Shown here: in pieces, positions 8,469 through 16,435 of the stretch | Numbering within the stretch: position 1 is the first letter of the stretch | Layout: each line of letters begins with the position of its first letter | Assembly (NCBI RefSeq): GCF_013408335.1 | Contig: NZ_JACBZR010000001.1 | Coordinates: 186,001-250,000 of the forward strand | Direction of reading: 5' to 3' | Source: Nocardioides panzhihuensis | GTDB taxonomy: Bacteria; Actinomycetota; Actinomycetes; Propionibacteriales; Nocardioidaceae | DNA length: 64,000 nucleotides | Notes under the pieces: model-generated | Databases searched by the model: none | What the model saw: the letters and a program-made list of their open reading frames with translations, nothing else | Told to the model about the DNA's origin: nothing | Program-made: the position numbers and the translations under genes

Positions 8469-9605
8469 ATGACCAAGATGTGGACCAACTCCGGTGACTC
8501 GCACTTCCTCGAGCCCGAGGACGTGTGGAGCTCCCGGCTTCCCAAGAAGCTCGCCGACCTGACCCCGATCTCGCAGAAGGACCCTGACGGCGAGTGGGAG
8601 ACGGTCAGCGTCGATGGCCAGACCTTCCGCCGCAAGCTGCCCTCGTCGGCCGCGGTCCAGTTCGTCGAAGAGAGCCACAAGCCGCAAGGCGTCCGCGACC
8701 CGCGCGCCCGGCTGGCGGACCTCGATAAGGAAGGCGTCTGGGGCGAGGTCATCTTCCCGAGCCTGGGCATGTGGGCCTCGACGTTCCGCACGCCTGAGCT
8801 GCTCAAGGCCTGCATGCGGGCCAGCAACGAGTACGCGCTCGAGGAGCTCGTGCCCGTCTCCGACCGCTACATCGTCACCGGCCAGGTCTCTACTCTTCGC
8901 GTGGAGGACGCCGTCTCCGAGATCGAGTGGCTGGCCGAGAACGGATTCAAGACCGTCTTCCTGCCGACCACACCGCACCCGTCGGCACCGGACTGGCACC
9001 GCGACGACTGGGAGCCGTTCTGGGACATCTGCGACAAGGCCAAGATCATCCCCGCCTTCCACATCGGGACCGACCCCGTTGACATGACCTCGGGTGGGGC
9101 CGGCGTGGTCTACCGCGGCCCCGGCGGCGCCGTCATGAACTACACAGAGACCACGTTCTCCGGGCAGCGTGCCGCGATGAAGCTGGTCGGCGGAGGCGCG
9201 CTCGACCGCCACCCGGACCTGAACATCCTCATCTCCGAGGGCGGCGCCACCTGGATCCCGTTCCTCGGTGACCGCCTGCTCGAGGGCTACCGCCAGCACC
9301 ACATGGCCGTGCGCCCCAAGCTCAAGCGGGACCCGAAGGAGATCCTGATGTCCCAGGTCTATGCCTCCTTCCAGCATGACGAGACCGCCGTTGCGGCGCA
9401 CGACGCGATGGGCTACAAGAACGTCATGTTCGGCTCGGACTACCCCCACATGGAGGGCACCTTCGGGCACACCCAGAAGACCCTCGAGGGCCTCTTCGCC
9501 GGCGCCTCGCCGGAGACCACGCACCGCATCACCCAGGGCGCCTTCTACGAGCTCTTCCCGCACGTGCCGCCGGTTCCCGAGTCCACCGACGCGATCCAGG
9601 GCTGA
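8469..9605 (+). CDS. Metal-dependent amidohydrolase (amidohydrolase 2 / ACMSD-like)
   Basis: A 378-residue TIM-barrel hydrolase. Metal-site motifs are visible: DSHFLEPEDVW near the N-terminus (D-x-H), His in PAFHIGTDP about residue 200, and FGSDYPHMEGT near residue 325 with the conserved Asp. The family includes decarboxylases (ACMSD, gamma-resorcylate decarboxylase) and C-C or lactone hydrolases. It is first in an operon with the thiolase-like/DUF35 pair, so it may act on a ring-opened or lactone intermediate. ATG 8469 is chosen over the upstream TTG at 8457. Confidence 0.88.
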   Translation: MTKMWTNSGDSHFLEPEDVWSSRLPKKLADLTPISQKDPDGEWETVSVDGQTFRRKLPSSAAVQFVEESHKPQGVRDPRARLADLDKEGVWGEVIFPSLGMWASTFRTPELLKACMRASNEYALEELVPVSDRYIVTGQVSTLRVEDAVSEIEWLAENGFKTVFLPTTPHPSAPDWHRDDWEPFWDICDKAKIIPAFHIGTDPVDMTSGGAGVVYRGPGGAVMNYTETTFSGQRAAMKLVGGGALDRHPDLNILISEGGATWIPFLGDRLLEGYRQHHMAVRPKLKRDPKEILMSQVYASFQHDETAVAAHDAMGYKNVMFGSDYPHMEGTFGHTQKTLEGLFAGASPETTHRITQGAFYELFPHVPPVPESTDAIQG

Positions 9606-9609
9606 GCGC

Positions 9610-10818
9610 GTGGCATCCAACGGCCTGCGCGACGTCGCCATCGTCGGCGTCGGCGCCACTCCCTATTACAAACGGGGTGAGTCGGTCCCCAAGACGACCA
9701 CCCAGCTCGCGTGCGAGGCAATCCTCGCGGCCTGCGAGGACGCCGGCATCAACGTCAAGGAGATCGACGGCTTCGCCTACTACTCCGGCGCGGGCGCCGG
9801 CTACGGCGACAAGATGGACACCGCAGACTTCATGGAGACGCTCGGCATCCCCGAGGTCACCTTCACCGCGTCGCTCACCTCCGGTGGCGGCGGCTCTGCG
9901 GGGTCGATCGGTCTCGCCCGTGCGGCCATCGTGGCCGGTGACGCCACCGTGGTGGTGTCCGTGATGGCGCTGCAGCAGGCCAAGCAGCGTCTGGGCACGG
10001 TCTTCTCGGCTGTGGCGCCGGACCCGATCAACTCGTTCCTCCAACCCTCCGGGCTGGCCGGACCGGGACACCTGATGTCGGTGCTCGCGCGTCGTCACAT
10101 GCACCAGTACGGCACCCGGCGCGAGGCATTCGCGGAGATCGCGATCTCCAGCCGGAACAACGCGCTGAACCGGCCCAAGGCCCGGATGAAGAAGCCGTTG
10201 ACCCTCGAGGACTACTTCAACGCGCGGATGATCGCCGAGCCACTGTGTCTCTACGACTTCTGCCAGGAGACCGACGGTGCGGTCGCGGTGATCACCACCA
10301 GCATGGACCGGGCCAGGGACCTGAAGCAGAAGCCGGTTCCGGTTGTCGCGGTGTCCCACGGTGGCACCCGTGACTGGGGTCGAGCCTTCGCCTGGTTCGG
10401 GATGCCGGACGAGACCTTTGCATCCTCGGGCAACAAGCCGATCGCGGACCGCCTCTACAAGCAGGCCGGCGTGACGGCCCAGGACATCGACGTGGCCCTG
10501 CTCTATGACCACTTCACCCCGATGGTCCTCATGCAGATCGAGGACTACGGGTTCTGCGAGAAGGGCGAGGGTGGCGGGTTCGTGGAGAGTGGAGCCATTC
10601 GCTACTCGGCAGACCGCAAGGCCGGAAACATTCCGGTCAACACCCATGGTGGCCAGCTCTCCGAGGCCTACATCATCGGAATGACCCACATCCTCGAGGG
10701 AGTCGAGCAGATGCGCGGCACCGCGATCAACCAGGTCAACGACGCCGAGCTCGCGCTCGTCACCGGCGGCCCGGCCAGCCTTCCCGTCAGCGCACTGATC
10801 CTGGGGCGTGACTCATGA
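9610..10818 (+). CDS. Thiolase-like lipid-transfer protein (Ltp2/SCP2-thiolase type)
   Basis: A 402-residue thiolase-fold protein starting at GTG 9610, four bases after the amidohydrolase stop. The usual nucleophile position reads SLTSGGGGSAGS with no Cys, while an NTHGG motif remains near residue 335. That pattern is typical of the Ltp proteins that work with a DUF35 partner; Ltp2 with its partner is a retro-aldolase in steroid side-chain breakdown. The next gene, overlapping by four bases, encodes exactly such a DUF35 protein. I infer a C-C cleaving complex, with true thiolase activity unlikely. Confidence 0.82.
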   Translation: MASNGLRDVAIVGVGATPYYKRGESVPKTTTQLACEAILAACEDAGINVKEIDGFAYYSGAGAGYGDKMDTADFMETLGIPEVTFTASLTSGGGGSAGSIGLARAAIVAGDATVVVSVMALQQAKQRLGTVFSAVAPDPINSFLQPSGLAGPGHLMSVLARRHMHQYGTRREAFAEIAISSRNNALNRPKARMKKPLTLEDYFNARMIAEPLCLYDFCQETDGAVAVITTSMDRARDLKQKPVPVVAVSHGGTRDWGRAFAWFGMPDETFASSGNKPIADRLYKQAGVTAQDIDVALLYDHFTPMVLMQIEDYGFCEKGEGGGFVESGAIRYSADRKAGNIPVNTHGGQLSEAYIIGMTHILEGVEQMRGTAINQVNDAELALVTGGPASLPVSALILGRDS

Positions 10819-11252
10819 GCACGAAGACCCTCGCCACGGCGCTGCCGTCCGAGACAGTCCATATCACCACCAACCCGGTCACCGAGCCGTTCTGGCAGGC
10901 GGCCAAGGAGCGGCGACTCACGGCCGCCCAGTGCGCGGTCTGTGGCGCCTTCCGGATGCCACCGACTCCGTTCTGCCCCGAGTGCCAGTCGGACTCGATC
11001 GCCTGGCCGGAGCTCTCCGGCGCTGCGACGCTCTACAGCTTCGCGGTAGTCCACGGGTTCCCGGGCCTCCCGGACATCACCCTGGTGTCGGCGGTCGTGG
11101 ACCTGCCTGACGCGCCAGGGGCACGACTGATCAGCAACATCATCGACATCGACCCGGACGAGGTGGAGATCGGAATGTCCCTCACCGTGGACTTCCACCC
11201 CATCTCCGACGACTGGCTGCTGCCCGTCTTCCGGGCATCTGGAAAGGAGTGA
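10815..11252 (+). CDS. DUF35 OB-fold, zinc-ribbon acyl-CoA-binding protein
   Basis: A 145-residue protein: zinc ribbon at about 30-55 (CAVCGAF ... CPECQSD, four Cys) followed by an OB fold (LYSFAVVHGFPGLPDITLVSAVVDL). DUF35 proteins bind CoA esters and hold them on thiolase-fold partners. The ATGA overlap with the Ltp-like gene suggests translational coupling and a fixed stoichiometry. Confidence 0.9.
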   Translation: MSTKTLATALPSETVHITTNPVTEPFWQAAKERRLTAAQCAVCGAFRMPPTPFCPECQSDSIAWPELSGAATLYSFAVVHGFPGLPDITLVSAVVDLPDAPGARLISNIIDIDPDEVEIGMSLTVDFHPISDDWLLPVFRASGKE

Positions 11253-11257
11253 CCGAC

Positions 11258-11479
11258 ATGTCCGACCATGACGAGGACAACTCGCTGCACGAGAAGCCGC
11301 TGGAGTTCCTGCAGTCGATTGCGAACACCGGTGGCTACTGCGACGGACAGGCGATCATCCCTGATGAGCATGGCGTCTACCGCTGCTGGTGCTCCTGCGG
11401 TCAGTGGGACATCGAGGCCTCCTCGACCGAGGAAGGCCTGCATGCGGCTCGGATTCACACCGGCAGCGTGCCTGCGTGA
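11258..11479 (+). CDS. Small putative zinc-finger protein, unknown
   Basis: A 73-residue acidic protein. Cys residues occur in YCDG and in the CWCSCGQW cluster, followed by HAARIHTG; the C-x-C with H-x4-H arrangement looks like a compact zinc site. Start ATG 11258 follows GGAAAGGAG; an in-frame GTG at 11249 overlaps the previous stop and would add three residues. It overlaps the next gene by four bases. Possibly an accessory factor of the Ltp-DUF35 complex; the function is not known. Confidence 0.65.
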   Translation: MSDHDEDNSLHEKPLEFLQSIANTGGYCDGQAIIPDEHGVYRCWCSCGQWDIEASSTEEGLHAARIHTGSVPA

Positions 11480-12156
11480 CATCTGTGAACGAGAAGCATC
11501 CCGTCCCGTCTCCGATCGATGACCCGACCCTCGGGCTGGGCTCGGCGGAGCCGGGTGGGTTTCCGCAGGTGGACTCTTGGACCCTGCCGGCCGCACCCGA
11601 GGACGATCCCTACGGCGACATGGTGGCCAACCTCCGCTCGTTCCTGGACCACGTCGCCGCGGCCAAGCCGGATAACGCGACCGTCGCCGAGCTGGCCGGG
11701 GACCTCGCCGCGTGGCGCGCACGCCTGGCGCCGATGAGCGTCTCCGAGCGGGAACAGGTCTTCGCCCACCGGACCGACCTGCCAGGGCGCGGGCAGACTA
11801 TGTCGCCCAACTTCGCCATCGAGGGCGGCGACCGAGACGGGGTCTGGGGCACCGTCACGTACGGCCGCTATTACCTCGGTGGCAACGGTGCCGTCCACGG
11901 CGGTGCCATCCCGCTGCTCTTCGACGAGGTGCTCGGCCGCTTGGCCAACTCCGCGGGGCGCAGCCCGTGCCGTACGGCGTATCTCCACACCGATTTCCGT
12001 GCCATCACGCCCGTCGGCCGGCAACTGTCGGTGCGCGGCTGGTTCGTCTCCGAGGAGGGCCGCAAGCGCGTCGTGCGCGCCGAGCTGAAGGACGGCGACA
12101 CCCTCTGCGCGGAGGCCGAGGGCCTCTTCGTCGCACTCAACCCCGGCCAGCCCTGA
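11476..12156 (+). CDS. PaaI-like hotdog thioesterase (copy 1)
   Basis: A 226-residue protein starting at GTG 11476 (GTGA overlap). The C-terminal half is a hotdog domain with GNGAVHGGAIPLLFDEVLG, the PaaI/4HBT-type active-site helix, and ends with a strand bearing GWFVSEEGRKRV. The N-terminal ~90 residues are a helical extension. It should hydrolyse an acyl-CoA. A paralogue with the same layout follows immediately, so the pair arose by tandem duplication. Confidence 0.82.
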   Translation: MTSVNEKHPVPSPIDDPTLGLGSAEPGGFPQVDSWTLPAAPEDDPYGDMVANLRSFLDHVAAAKPDNATVAELAGDLAAWRARLAPMSVSEREQVFAHRTDLPGRGQTMSPNFAIEGGDRDGVWGTVTYGRYYLGGNGAVHGGAIPLLFDEVLGRLANSAGRSPCRTAYLHTDFRAITPVGRQLSVRGWFVSEEGRKRVVRAELKDGDTLCAEAEGLFVALNPGQP

Positions 12157-12194
12157 TTCTCGACTGGCCCGACAGATCCACGGAGATTCCCGTC

Positions 12195-12860
12195 ATGACC
12201 CTCGATGTGGTCCGCCCTGCCCCGCACACCGATCACACGCTCGGTCTGGTCCCGTCGCCTCCGGTGCCGAACCCGGTCCCCGGATGGATCGAGCCGGACG
12301 GAGCCCGCGATGGATATCGCGAGCTGCTGGGCTCCGTGAACCGCTTCCTCGACCTGCTCGCCGCGGCCCGGCTCGACGAAGCGGGCAACCGCACGCTCGC
12401 CGCCGACCTGGATTCGCTGAGTGGGCAGCTCGCGAACCACTCGGTCTCCGAAGACGACCAGGTCTTCGCCCGACGCAGCGACCTGCCGTCTCGTGGGCAG
12501 ACCCTCTGCCCGACGTACGTCGTTCATGAGGCGACGGCGGACACTGCGCGTGCCGCCATCACCTTCGGGCGCTATCACCTCGGTCGCAACGGTGCCGTGC
12601 ACGGCGGATCCTTGGCCCTGGTCTTCGAGGACTTCATGGGCCAGTTGGCGATCCTGGGTGGCCGCACCTTCGCTCGCGCTGCCTACACCCATGTCGACTA
12701 TCGATCCGTAACTCCGGTTGGAGTCGAGCTGGAGCTCCGGGGATGGTTCGTCTCCGAGGAGGGCCGCAAGCGGGTCCTTCGGGCCGAGCTCCGGGATGGC
12801 GACCGGGTCTGTGTGGAGGCGGAGGAACTGGTCATCGAGCTGCGCCCCGGCCAGGCCTGA
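12195..12860 (+). CDS. PaaI-like hotdog thioesterase (copy 2)
   Basis: A 221-residue paralogue of the previous gene, starting at ATG 12195. It shares GRNGAVHGGSLALVFEDF and the stretch GWFVSEEGRKRV exactly. The acidic residue in the active-site helix is kept (FED versus FDE). The two copies may form a heteromer or differ in substrate. Confidence 0.82.
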   Translation: MTLDVVRPAPHTDHTLGLVPSPPVPNPVPGWIEPDGARDGYRELLGSVNRFLDLLAAARLDEAGNRTLAADLDSLSGQLANHSVSEDDQVFARRSDLPSRGQTLCPTYVVHEATADTARAAITFGRYHLGRNGAVHGGSLALVFEDFMGQLAILGGRTFARAAYTHVDYRSVTPVGVELELRGWFVSEEGRKRVLRAELRDGDRVCVEAEELVIELRPGQA

Positions 12861-12907
12861 GCCTGTTCGTACAGTCGCGTGAGGCAACTCTCACTCTCAC
12901 CAGAAAC

Positions 12908-12928
12908 AGTTCAATTGTCTATATGATT
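12908..12928 (+). promoter_or_regulatory. AT-rich repeated element (copy d) upstream of the LLM gene
   Basis: Blocks AGTTCAAT and ATGATT of the 21-bp element are both exact here; only the middle block differs. It lies 53 bases before the start codon at 12981, in a 120-base gap that otherwise holds only the ribosome site. Confidence 0.5.
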
Positions 12929-12980
12929 AACTTCATGGAATCGAATCGCTGCGGGAGGCCGTGGCAGGGAAGGACGGACC

Positions 12981-14033
12981 ATGAAGATCGGCATGCCGAT
13001 GGCATACTCCGGAGGATTCAACGAGACAGTCGAGGAGCTACGTGAGTTCGAGGCCGTAGGGCTCGACATCGTGCTCCTCCCCGAGGCCTACACCTTCGAC
13101 TCGGTGAGTCAGCTCGGCTTCGTGGCTGCGAGGACCTCGACCCTCGAGATCGCCACCAGCATCCTCAACATCTACTCACGCACGCCCTCCCTCCTAGCGA
13201 TGACCGCAGCCGGCATCGACTATGTCTCGGACGGCCGCTTCGTCCTGGGCATCGGTGCCTCCGGCCCCCAGGTCGTGGAGGGTTTCCACGGCGTCAAGTA
13301 CGACGCCCCGCTCGGTCGCACCCGCGAGGTCGTCGACATCTGCCGACAGGTGTGGCGCCGCGAGAAGGTCGAGCACCACGGCAAGCACTACGACCTGCCG
13401 TTGACCAAGGAGCAGGGCGGCACCGGTCTGGGCAAGCCGCTGAAGCTGATCAACCTTCCGGTGCGCTCGAGCATCCCGATCGTGCTCGCCGCACTCGGCC
13501 CCAAGAACGTCGAGCTCGCGGCCGAGATCTGTGAGGGATGGGAACCCATATTCTATCTACCGGAAGCTGCCGGGGCCGCGTTCGGAGAGGCTCTCGCAGC
13601 GGGTGCCGCGAAGCGGCCCGCCGACCTTCCGCCGCTGCAGATCCTGGTCGACACCAAGGTCCTGATCAGTGAGGACGCCGACGTCATCGCTGCCGGAGAG
13701 CAGCAGGTGCGGGACCACCTTGCCCTCTATATCGGCGGCATGGGCGCGAAGGGAAAGAACTTCTACAACGACCTGGCCGCGCGTTACGGGTTCGGCGATG
13801 CGGCCGCGACGATCCAAGACCTCTTCCTGTCGGGCAAGAGGGCCGAGGCTGCCGGTGCGGTGCCTCCTGAACTGGTGCACGGCGTAGCCCTCATCGGAGC
13901 GCCGGGTCACGTCGCTGAGCGTGTCGCGGCGTTCGCCGAGAGCGGTGCGACGACGCTCAATGCCACGCCTCTCGCTGCGACCCACGAGGGCCGCGTGAAG
14001 GACGTCGCTCTCCTCAAGGAGTTCGCGTCATGA
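12981..14033 (+). CDS. LLM-class (luciferase-like) F420-dependent oxidoreductase
   Basis: A 350-residue bacterial-luciferase-fold enzyme. It has the LLM layout: MKIGMPMAYSGGF start, the LEIATSILNIYSRTPSLLAMTAAGIDYVSDGRFVLGIGASGPQVVEGFHG core and a LIGAPGHVAERV tail. Gly-rich GIGASGPQ binds the deazaflavin phosphate. It is translationally coupled (ATGA overlap) to an F420:NADPH oxidoreductase, which strongly suggests F420H2 rather than FMNH2 as coenzyme. Such enzymes oxidise or reduce substrates as varied as alcohols, enones and nitro compounds. Confidence 0.9.
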   Translation: MKIGMPMAYSGGFNETVEELREFEAVGLDIVLLPEAYTFDSVSQLGFVAARTSTLEIATSILNIYSRTPSLLAMTAAGIDYVSDGRFVLGIGASGPQVVEGFHGVKYDAPLGRTREVVDICRQVWRREKVEHHGKHYDLPLTKEQGGTGLGKPLKLINLPVRSSIPIVLAALGPKNVELAAEICEGWEPIFYLPEAAGAAFGEALAAGAAKRPADLPPLQILVDTKVLISEDADVIAAGEQQVRDHLALYIGGMGAKGKNFYNDLAARYGFGDAAATIQDLFLSGKRAEAAGAVPPELVHGVALIGAPGHVAERVAAFAESGATTLNATPLAATHEGRVKDVALLKEFAS

Positions 14034-14695
14034 GCACTCTCACCGGACTCACCATCACCGTTCTCGGCGGCACCGGCCCGCAGGGCGGTGGTCTGGCCAG
14101 GCGCTTCGCCGCGGCAGGGCTGCGAGTCGTGATCGGCAGCCGCACGGCTGACAAGGCGCAGGCTGCGGCGGCGAAGCTTGCCTCGGTCACCGGAGGAGCC
14201 GTCACGGGTACGGACAATGCTCGCGCGGCCGCGGCGGGTGACGTCGTGCTGGTCGTCGTGCCCTGGGGTGGGCATGCCGAGATGCTCAAGGAGTTGGCGC
14301 CGGACCTGGCCGGAAAGGTCGTCGTCGACTGCGTGAATCCCCTCGGCTTCGACAAGCAGGGCGCCTATCCGCTCCACGTCGAGGAGGGGTCGGCGACCCA
14401 GCAGGCGGCAGAGCTATTGCCGGAGAGCACGGTCGTGGGCGCATTCCACACCGTCAGTGCCGTCCTGCTCGACGCGCCCGATGAAGAGAGTGTCGACACC
14501 GACGTTCTCGTGCTCGGGGACGAACGTGAGGCGACCGACCTGGTCCAGGCGCTCGCCGATACGATCCCGGGCGTTCGCGGTGTATACGCCGGGCGTCGTC
14601 GCAATGCCCATCAGGTCGAGGCGCTGACTGCGAACCTGATCAGCATGAACCGCCGCTACAAGGCGCACGCAGGAGTGCGGGTAGCCGACATCTGA
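14030..14695 (+). CDS. npdG: NADPH-dependent F420 reductase (F420H2:NADP+ oxidoreductase)
   Basis: A 221-residue Fno/NpdG-type protein: N-terminal Rossmann motif VLGGTGPQGGGLARRFA, GSR at the NADP phosphate site, and VDCVNPLGFDKQGAY with GAFHTVSA, all conserved in F420:NADPH oxidoreductases. It transfers hydride between NADPH and F420 and so feeds the luciferase-like enzyme encoded just upstream. Confidence 0.9.
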   Translation: MSTLTGLTITVLGGTGPQGGGLARRFAAAGLRVVIGSRTADKAQAAAAKLASVTGGAVTGTDNARAAAAGDVVLVVVPWGGHAEMLKELAPDLAGKVVVDCVNPLGFDKQGAYPLHVEEGSATQQAAELLPESTVVGAFHTVSAVLLDAPDEESVDTDVLVLGDEREATDLVQALADTIPGVRGVYAGRRRNAHQVEALTANLISMNRRYKAHAGVRVADI

Positions 14696-14708
14696 GCGAC
14701 ACGCAGTC

Positions 14709-14743
14709 GCGCACCTGGCCGGTTCCTCCCGGACCAGGTGCGC
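14709..14743. terminator. Bidirectional terminator hairpin
   Basis: GCGCACCTGG at 14709-14718 pairs with CCAGGTGCGC at 14734-14743; a further CCGG/CCGG pair lies inside with one bulge. It lies between convergent genes and lacks a T run. Confidence 0.6.
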
Positions 14744-14762
14744 GTCGGCATGCGTGGCTGGC

Positions 14763-15635
14763 TCAGGTGCGACGGAGGCGCAGCAGGCCCTCCTGTGCTG
14801 TGGATGCGCAGAGTCGACCGGAGCGGTCGAAGATCTCGCCGTAGCAGAGCGCACGCGCCGAGCCGGCCCAGCGGCTGGTCATGTCGTAGAGGAACCATTC
14901 GTCCACTCGCATCGGCCGGTGGAACCAGATGATGTGGTTCACCGTGGCGAACTGCATGCCCTTCTGGAGGGTCCTCCGGTGTGGCCCGAGGGACGTCGAG
15001 AGCAGGAGCATGTCGGAGGCGAAGGCGAGCCCGGCGACCTGGGACAGGTCGTCGTCGGGGATCGCCTCTCTGCTCCGTAACCAGGCTCGTTGTCGCGGGT
15101 CGCCCACGACGCCTCCGGCGGCGCGGCTCCTCGTCGGGAGCTCGGGAAATCGGAACTCGAAGCCGGACATCTCTTCCAGGTTCTGGATCCAGGCCAGGTT
15201 CTCCCCGGGAGGGAGCATCTCCGCCGGCAGTGAGAGCTCCTCAGGTGCTGGTGAGCGAACCTCTCCGACCTGGTGCTCCAGCCCCGCCTCCGGCTTCTGG
15301 AACGAGGCGGTCATGGTGAAGATGACGCGATCGCCCTGGGCCGCATCGACCGAGCGTGTCGTGAACGACCCGCCGTCCCTCACGTCCCTAACCCTGTAGT
15401 CGACCGGAAGGGAGGTGTCGCCGGGGAGGAGGAACCACGTGTGCGCCGTATGGATGCTCCGGTCCTCGGGGACGGTGAGCGCGGCCGCATGGATGGCCTG
15501 GGCGGCGACCTCGCCACCGAAGGATCGGGTGCTGGGACCCGGATGCGCAGGACCCCGGAACTCGCGCTCCCCAAGTCGTTCGGGGCTGATCCGCTGGGCC
15601 ACGGTCAGCCGCGGCAGGGTGTCGTCGAGGGTCAT
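14763..15635 (-). CDS. tesB: Acyl-CoA thioesterase II
   Basis: A 290-residue double-hotdog TesB. Motifs: HTAHTWFLLPGDTSLPVDYRV in the first hotdog; FASDMLLL with the conserved Asp, VNHIIWFHRPMRVDEWF and STAQEGLLR with the conserved Gln in the second. It hydrolyses a range of acyl-CoAs and can relieve CoA trapping. It has its own promoter region upstream with a perfect 12-bp palindrome. Confidence 0.92.
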   Translation of the reverse strand: MTLDDTLPRLTVAQRISPERLGEREFRGPAHPGPSTRSFGGEVAAQAIHAAALTVPEDRSIHTAHTWFLLPGDTSLPVDYRVRDVRDGGSFTTRSVDAAQGDRVIFTMTASFQKPEAGLEHQVGEVRSPAPEELSLPAEMLPPGENLAWIQNLEEMSGFEFRFPELPTRSRAAGGVVGDPRQRAWLRSREAIPDDDLSQVAGLAFASDMLLLSTSLGPHRRTLQKGMQFATVNHIIWFHRPMRVDEWFLYDMTSRWAGSARALCYGEIFDRSGRLCASTAQEGLLRLRRT

Positions 15636-15643
15636 GGGTAAAC

Positions 15644-15664
15644 AGTATTAACAGTTAACTGTAT
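15644..15664 (+). promoter_or_regulatory. Palindromic operator-like site, copy e of the AT-rich element
   Basis: Contains the perfect palindrome ACAGTTAACTGT (15651-15662), 16 bases before the tesB start. The AGTTA core aligns with the 21-bp repeated element. Its position over the promoter suggests a repressor site. Confidence 0.45.
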
Positions 15665-15676
15665 TGGCAATGTTCA

Positions 15677-16435
15677 TCAGTGCAGCCCGCCGTCGACCCG
15701 GATCAGGGCGTCGGTGGTGTAGGACGAGGCCGGACTGGCCAGGTAGAGCGCTGTCGTGACGACCTCCTCGGGTTGACCGGGTCGGCCGATGGAGCTGTTG
15801 GTCCGCTCTCGGGCCTCGGCGGGCCAGGCGTCCGCGATGTCGGTGAGGAACGGTCCGGCGGAGATGGTGTTCACACGCACCGTCGGGCCAAACTCCTTGG
15901 AGAACGCCGTGGTCAACGCGTTCAGTGCGGCCTTGGACGCGGCGTACGTGCCGAAGAGCGGGTCGGGGTGGAGCGCGCCGGACGACGACACGTTGATGAT
16001 CGAACCACCGTTGCCGGCAACGATGCGCTGACCGACCAGCGCGGAGAGCCGGAAGGGGCCCTTGAAGTTGACCCCGACGACCTTGTCGAACAGCTCCTCG
16101 GAGGTCTCTGCCGACGAGGGCGCGAGGGGTGACATCCCGGCGTTGTTCACGAGCACGTCGATCTGGCCGAATGCGGCGTACGCCGTCTCCACCAGGGCGT
16201 CGATGCCGGCCCAGTGGCCGACGTGACAACCGACCGCCAGAGCGCGGCGACCGATCCCTTCGACCTCTTCGGCGACAGCCTCGCAGGCCCCGACCTTCCG
16301 GCTCGTGATGACTACGTCGGCCCCGGCCCGTGCGAACGCAAGGGCCATCTCCCGGCCCAGGCCGCGCGAGCCGCCAGTGACCAGGGCGACCTTGCCGGTG
16401 AGGTCGAATGGGTGTGCTGGCTCCGTGGTGCTCAC
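15677..16435 (-). CDS. Short-chain dehydrogenase/reductase
   Basis: A 252-residue classical SDR starting at GTG 16435, overlapping the upstream ACAD stop by four bases. TGGSRGLG (about 18-25), NNAG, the Ser in NVSSSGALH and YAASK are all present, and it ends in IRVDGGLH. Coupled to an acyl-CoA dehydrogenase and opposite a kinase gene, it may oxidise a hydroxyacyl-CoA intermediate of the same route. Confidence 0.9.
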   Translation of the reverse strand: MSTTEPAHPFDLTGKVALVTGGSRGLGREMALAFARAGADVVITSRKVGACEAVAEEVEGIGRRALAVGCHVGHWAGIDALVETAYAAFGQIDVLVNNAGMSPLAPSSAETSEELFDKVVGVNFKGPFRLSALVGQRIVAGNGGSIINVSSSGALHPDPLFGTYAASKAALNALTTAFSKEFGPTVRVNTISAGPFLTDIADAWPAEARERTNSSIGRPGQPEEVVTTALYLASPASSYTTDALIRVDGGLH

